Origin: an uncultured Actinomycetes bacterium
Lineage (GTDB): Bacteria > Actinomycetota > Thermoleophilia > Gaiellales > Gaiellaceae
Length of the DNA stretch: 23,847 bases
NCBI GenBank assembly: GCA_903930195.1
Contig: CAIYXH010000123.1
Coordinates: 1 to 23,847 of the forward strand
Direction of reading: 5' to 3'
In this document: positions 21,390 through 23,847 of the stretch, piece by piece
How positions within the stretch are numbered: the stretch's first letter is position 1
Layout of the letters: each line of letters begins with the position of its first letter
Position numbers and translations under genes: made by a program
The notes under the pieces: model-generated
Seen by the model: the letters and a program-made list of their open reading frames with translations, nothing else
What the model was told of the DNA's origin: nothing
The model's database searches: none

Positions 21390-22020
21390 ACGTCATCTGG
21401 CCGTCGATCTGCCAGACCGGGCCCTGCGTACCAACGGGCTTCGAATCGGACAGAACGCGGAGCACCGAGACGCTGCCGCGAATGCTCTCGTTGTCGCAAC
21501 GGTCGAACGAGCGGGCGACCATGCCGGGGGACGCGCCGTAGCCGAACTGCTTCGCGCTGCGAAAGCGGAGGCGGAGCTCGGTGCCCTGGCGGCGCGGGTT
21601 GATCGGCGCCATCAGCAGCGCAGCGCGATCGAACCAGTCCGACGAGGTGATCGTCACGTCGGCGAGGATGTCGCTCCAGTCGGAGGGCAGCGTCGCCAGC
21701 TCGGCGGCCCAGCACTCGGCGAGCGTCGGTTCGGCCGCGCTCGGTGCGGTGGGCCCTGCCTCGGTCGCCAGGACGAGCGAGAGCCGGCCGTTCAGGCCCT
21801 CGTCGTCGATCCGTGCGAGCAGTCGGCGCGTGGGCTCGACGCTCGAGCTCGCGACCACGAAGACGATCCCGTCCTCCGCGCGGATCGGCGCGAGCGGAGC
21901 GAGCAGCGCGAGGGTGCGGTCGTCGTGCGCGGGCGTCTCGACGTTCAGCCGCAGCCGCGCCTCGTTCCAGCCCGTCGGCAGCTCGCGGGCGATCTCTTCC
22001 CACTGTCCGGTGAGTCTCAC
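21388..22020 (-). CDS. Conserved-looking hypothetical protein, 210 aa
   Basis: I do not recognise a family. The sequence is soluble and mixed alpha/beta: MRLTGQWEEIARELPTGWNE, a strand-rich part (EARLRLNVETP, DGIVFVVASSS), an Ala/Pro/Thr-rich middle, and a C-terminal segment with many aromatics (SDWFDRAALLMAPINPRRQG, GPVWQIDGQMT). There are no membrane spans or metal motifs. Codon use matches the region, supporting a real gene. GTG at 22020 is preceded on the minus strand by TACGTT (22034-22029) at 8 nt, so it is probably leaderless. It is divergent from the E1 alpha gene and upstream of the holin-like/DUF3618/YihY genes, perhaps in the same transcript. Confidence 0.75.
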   Translation of the reverse strand: MRLTGQWEEIARELPTGWNEARLRLNVETPAHDDRTLALLAPLAPIRAEDGIVFVVASSSVEPTRRLLARIDDEGLNGRLSLVLATEAGPTAPSAAEPTLAECWAAELATLPSDWSDILADVTITSSDWFDRAALLMAPINPRRQGTELRLRFRSAKQFGYGASPGMVARSFDRCDNESIRGSVSVLRVLSDSKPVGTQGPVWQIDGQMT

Positions 22021-22048
22021 GGCCCGAAAACGTACACTTCAGCCTCTC
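22021..22048. promoter_or_regulatory. Overlapping divergent -10 boxes, hypothetical gene and E1 alpha
   Basis: In a 28-bp gap the minus-strand -10-like TACGTT (22034-22029) and the plus-strand TACACT (22033-22038) share the bases 22033-22034. They lie 8 and 10 nt before the respective start codons. Neither start has an SD. No convincing -35 boxes are seen. Simultaneous use of both promoters would be sterically excluded. Confidence 0.4.
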
Positions 22049-23020
22049 ATGGCCAAGCTCGAGAAGAAGCGAACGCTGTCCGAGGAGCGCCTGCGCGTCT
22101 TCCTGCGGGAGATGCTGCTGATCCGGCGGTTCGAGGAGAAGGTCGAGGAGCGCTTCCGCGCGGGTGAGCTTCCGGGCTTCCTGCATGTCGCGATCGGGCA
22201 GGAGGCCGCCGACGTCGGCGTCTGCCAGGCGATGGCCGACGGTGACGTGTTCGCGTCGACGCATCGCGCGCACGGGCACACGCTCGCGCGCGGCACGCAT
22301 CCGAACGCGCTCATGGCCGAGCTCTACGGGAAGCTCGAGGGCTGCTCGCACGGCTACGGCGGCTCGATGCACCTCTACGACGTGGAGCGCGGCAACCTCG
22401 GCGCGAACGCGGTCGTCGGCGGCGGGCTTCCCTCGATCGTCGGCACCGGCCTCGCCTTCAAGATGCGCGACGAGCAGCGCGTTGCGGTCGCGTTCTTCGG
22501 CGACGGCGCGACGAACACCGGCACCTTCCACGAGTCGATGAACCTCGCCCAGGTCTGGAAGACGAAGACCGTCTTCGTCTGCCAGAACAACGCGTGGGCC
22601 GAGTCGACCCCGGGCTGGCAGCACTCGCCGGTCTGGAACGACATGTCCAAGCGGGCGCTCGCCTACGACATGCACGTGATCAAGGTCGACGGGCAGGACG
22701 TGGAGGAGGTCTACGACAAGGCCCAGGAGGCGCTCGAGTACGCGCGCTCCGGCGCCGGCCCCGTCTTCCTCGACGTCGAGACCTTCCGCATGCACGGCCA
22801 CTACATCGGCGACGCGCAGGTGTACCGCTCGAAGGAGGATCGCGACAAGGCCGCCGACCACGATCCGGTCGTCCGCCTCCGCGACCGCCTCGAGGTGAGC
22901 GACGAGGACTGGGCAGCGCTCGACGCCGAGGTGATCGAGGTCGTCGAGGCCTCGGTGACCTTCGCCAAGAACGGCACCGATCCGCAGCCAGAAGACGCGC
23001 TCAAGAACATCTATGCCTGA
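22049..23020 (+). CDS. pdhA: 2-oxoacid dehydrogenase E1 alpha subunit (pyruvate/acetoin dehydrogenase type)
   Basis: A 323-aa thiamine-diphosphate enzyme subunit which, with E1 beta, decarboxylates a 2-oxoacid and passes the acyl group to E2 lipoate. The TPP motif runs from GDGATNTGTFHESMNLAQVW (about 151) to the NN of VFVCQNNAWAES about 30 residues later. The N-terminal MLLIRRFEEKVEERFRAGEL, STHRAHGHTLARG and the phosphorylation-loop-like MHGHYIGDAQVYRSKE are typical of the PdhA/AcoA group. Substrate (pyruvate, acetoin or branched-chain acid) cannot be fixed from sequence alone. Start: ATG at 22049; the longer open frame upstream is the shadow of the hypothetical gene on the other strand. 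Confidence 0.92.
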   Translation: MAKLEKKRTLSEERLRVFLREMLLIRRFEEKVEERFRAGELPGFLHVAIGQEAADVGVCQAMADGDVFASTHRAHGHTLARGTHPNALMAELYGKLEGCSHGYGGSMHLYDVERGNLGANAVVGGGLPSIVGTGLAFKMRDEQRVAVAFFGDGATNTGTFHESMNLAQVWKTKTVFVCQNNAWAESTPGWQHSPVWNDMSKRALAYDMHVIKVDGQDVEEVYDKAQEALEYARSGAGPVFLDVETFRMHGHYIGDAQVYRSKEDRDKAADHDPVVRLRDRLEVSDEDWAALDAEVIEVVEASVTFAKNGTDPQPEDALKNIYA

Positions 23021-23847
23021 GCTCTCCTACCGCGAGGCCGTGCGCGACGCGTTGGCCGTCGCGATGCGCGACGACGACGACGTCTTCGTCATGGGCGAGG
23101 ACATCGCCGAGATGGGCGGCTCGATGGGCGTCACCCACGGGCTCGTCGAGGAGTTCGGGCCGGAGCGCGTGCGCAACACGCCGATCTCCGAGATGGCGAT
23201 CGTCGGCGCCGGGATCGGCGCGGCCATGCAGGGCATGCGCCCGGTCGTCGAGATCATGTACCAGGACTTCCTCACGCTCTCGCTCGAGCAGATCGTCAAC
23301 CAGGCCGCCAAGCACCGGTACATGTCGGGCGGGCAGCTGAAGGTCCCGCTGACGATCCGCACGCAGGGCGGCGCCGGCTGGTCGCCGGGCGCGCAGCACG
23401 CGCAGCAGGTCGAGTCGTGGCTCGTCCACGTCCCCGGCCTCAAGGTCGTGTTCCCGTCGAGCCCGGAGGACGGCCGCGGCCTGCTCTGGTCGGCGATCTA
23501 CGACGACAACCCCGTGATCTTCTTCGAGCACCGCACCCTCTACCCGATCAAGGGTCAGGTGCCCGACAAGATCGAGCCGATCCCGATCGGCAAGGCACGC
23601 ATCGTGCGCGAGGGCACCGACGTCTCCGTGATCGCCACCGGCCCGCTCGTCCACGCCGCGCTCAAGGCCGCCGACGAGGTCGCCGCCGACGGCATCTCCG
23701 TCGAGGTCGTCGATCCGCGCACCCTGCAGCCGCTCGACGAGGACGGCCTCGTCGCCTCCGTCAAGAAGACCAATCGCGCCGTCGTCGCGCACGAGGCGGT
23801 GCGCCGGATGGGCTTCGGCGCCGAGATCGCCGCGGTGCTGCAGGAGC
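23013..23847 (+). CDS. pdhB: 2-oxoacid dehydrogenase E1 beta subunit, 3' end outside the window
   Basis: The visible 278 residues cover the pyrimidine-binding domain and most of the transketolase C-terminal domain. Landmarks are LSYREAVRDALAVAMRDDDD, VFVMGEDIAEMGGSMGVTHG, RVRNTPISEMAIVGAGIGAA, IMYQDFLTLSLEQIVNQAAK and VSVIATGPLVHAALKAADEV. The Glu in ISEMAI corresponds to the family's TPP-activating glutamate region. The ATG overlaps the E1 alpha stop by 8 nt (ATGCCTGA), giving coupled synthesis of the two subunits. E2 and E3 genes, expected next, are beyond the edge. Confidence 0.95.
   Translation, partial: MPELSYREAVRDALAVAMRDDDDVFVMGEDIAEMGGSMGVTHGLVEEFGPERVRNTPISEMAIVGAGIGAAMQGMRPVVEIMYQDFLTLSLEQIVNQAAKHRYMSGGQLKVPLTIRTQGGAGWSPGAQHAQQVESWLVHVPGLKVVFPSSPEDGRGLLWSAIYDDNPVIFFEHRTLYPIKGQVPDKIEPIPIGKARIVREGTDVSVIATGPLVHAALKAADEVAADGISVEVVDPRTLQPLDEDGLVASVKKTNRAVVAHEAVRRMGFGAEIAAVLQE

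Noticed and set aside
20927..22861. 644-codon minus-strand frame ending as the holin-like protein
   Set aside because: Only the last 134 residues are a real protein. The rest is antisense to E1 alpha and out of frame with the 210-aa gene.
258..23020. Two operon junctions use the same 8-nt overlap ATGCCTGA (258-265 and 23013-23020)
   Set aside because: Short coupling overlaps with Pro as second codon are expected by chance in this codon usage; no special meaning assigned.

Overview
The window looks like chromosomal DNA from a high-GC actinobacterium. It has very GC-rich third codon positions, GTG/TTG starts, many genes without a Shine-Dalgarno (SD) sequence but with a -10-like hexamer 6-10 nt before the start codon, an APS-type CysH, and a DUF2332 protein. 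The flavour of the proteins suggests Thermoleophilia (Gaiellales/Solirubrobacterales), but that placement is inference; no rRNA is present.

Layout. (1) 1-2692, minus: an assimilatory sulfur operon of siroheme sulfite reductase, CysH and a small unknown protein cut by the window edge. (2) 2821-4368, plus: serA. (3) 4369-4613: a regulatory stretch holding a promoter, a short leader ending in a strong intrinsic terminator, a tandem 22-bp repeat and a hairpin, ahead of the ammonium transporter amt, a tandem Usp protein and a one-TM protein. (4) 7052-8592, minus: an MFS exporter and a MoaD/ThiS-like protein with a GGRY tail. (5) 8593-9496: a PadR regulator with a clear leaderless promoter/operator, bordered on both sides by short palindromic repeats. 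(6) 9497-13708, plus: thrS, then a structured leader with infC-rpmI-rplT and a DUF2332 gene apparently starting at CTG. infC overlaps rpmI by 122 nt. (7) 13718-15673: a SpoU/TrmH-type rRNA methyltransferase whose original 5' end has been cut off by a foreign-looking insertion of about 0.5 kb with a small membrane protein, followed by a MOSC protein. (8) 15673-19798: a palindromic repeat, a class I methyltransferase (minus) and pheS-pheT. pheT carries an in-frame copy of the palindromic repeat. (9) 19799-22020, minus: an envelope-type cluster of an unknown protein, a holin-like/DUF1469 protein, DUF3618 and YihY/BrkB. (10) 22049-23847, plus: 2-oxoacid dehydrogenase E1 alpha and E1 beta (cut by the edge).

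Most genes are housekeeping: sulfur and nitrogen assimilation, serine synthesis, translation and E1 of an oxoacid dehydrogenase. No complete prophage, CRISPR array, transposase or tRNA was seen. The unusual material is in the gaps and gene ends: a dispersed family of N5-[A/T]-N5 palindromes at four loci, a probable attenuator before amt, the disrupted and re-started SpoU gene, the overprinted infC/rpmI junction, and non-canonical starts coupled to stop codons (TTGA, CTGA).
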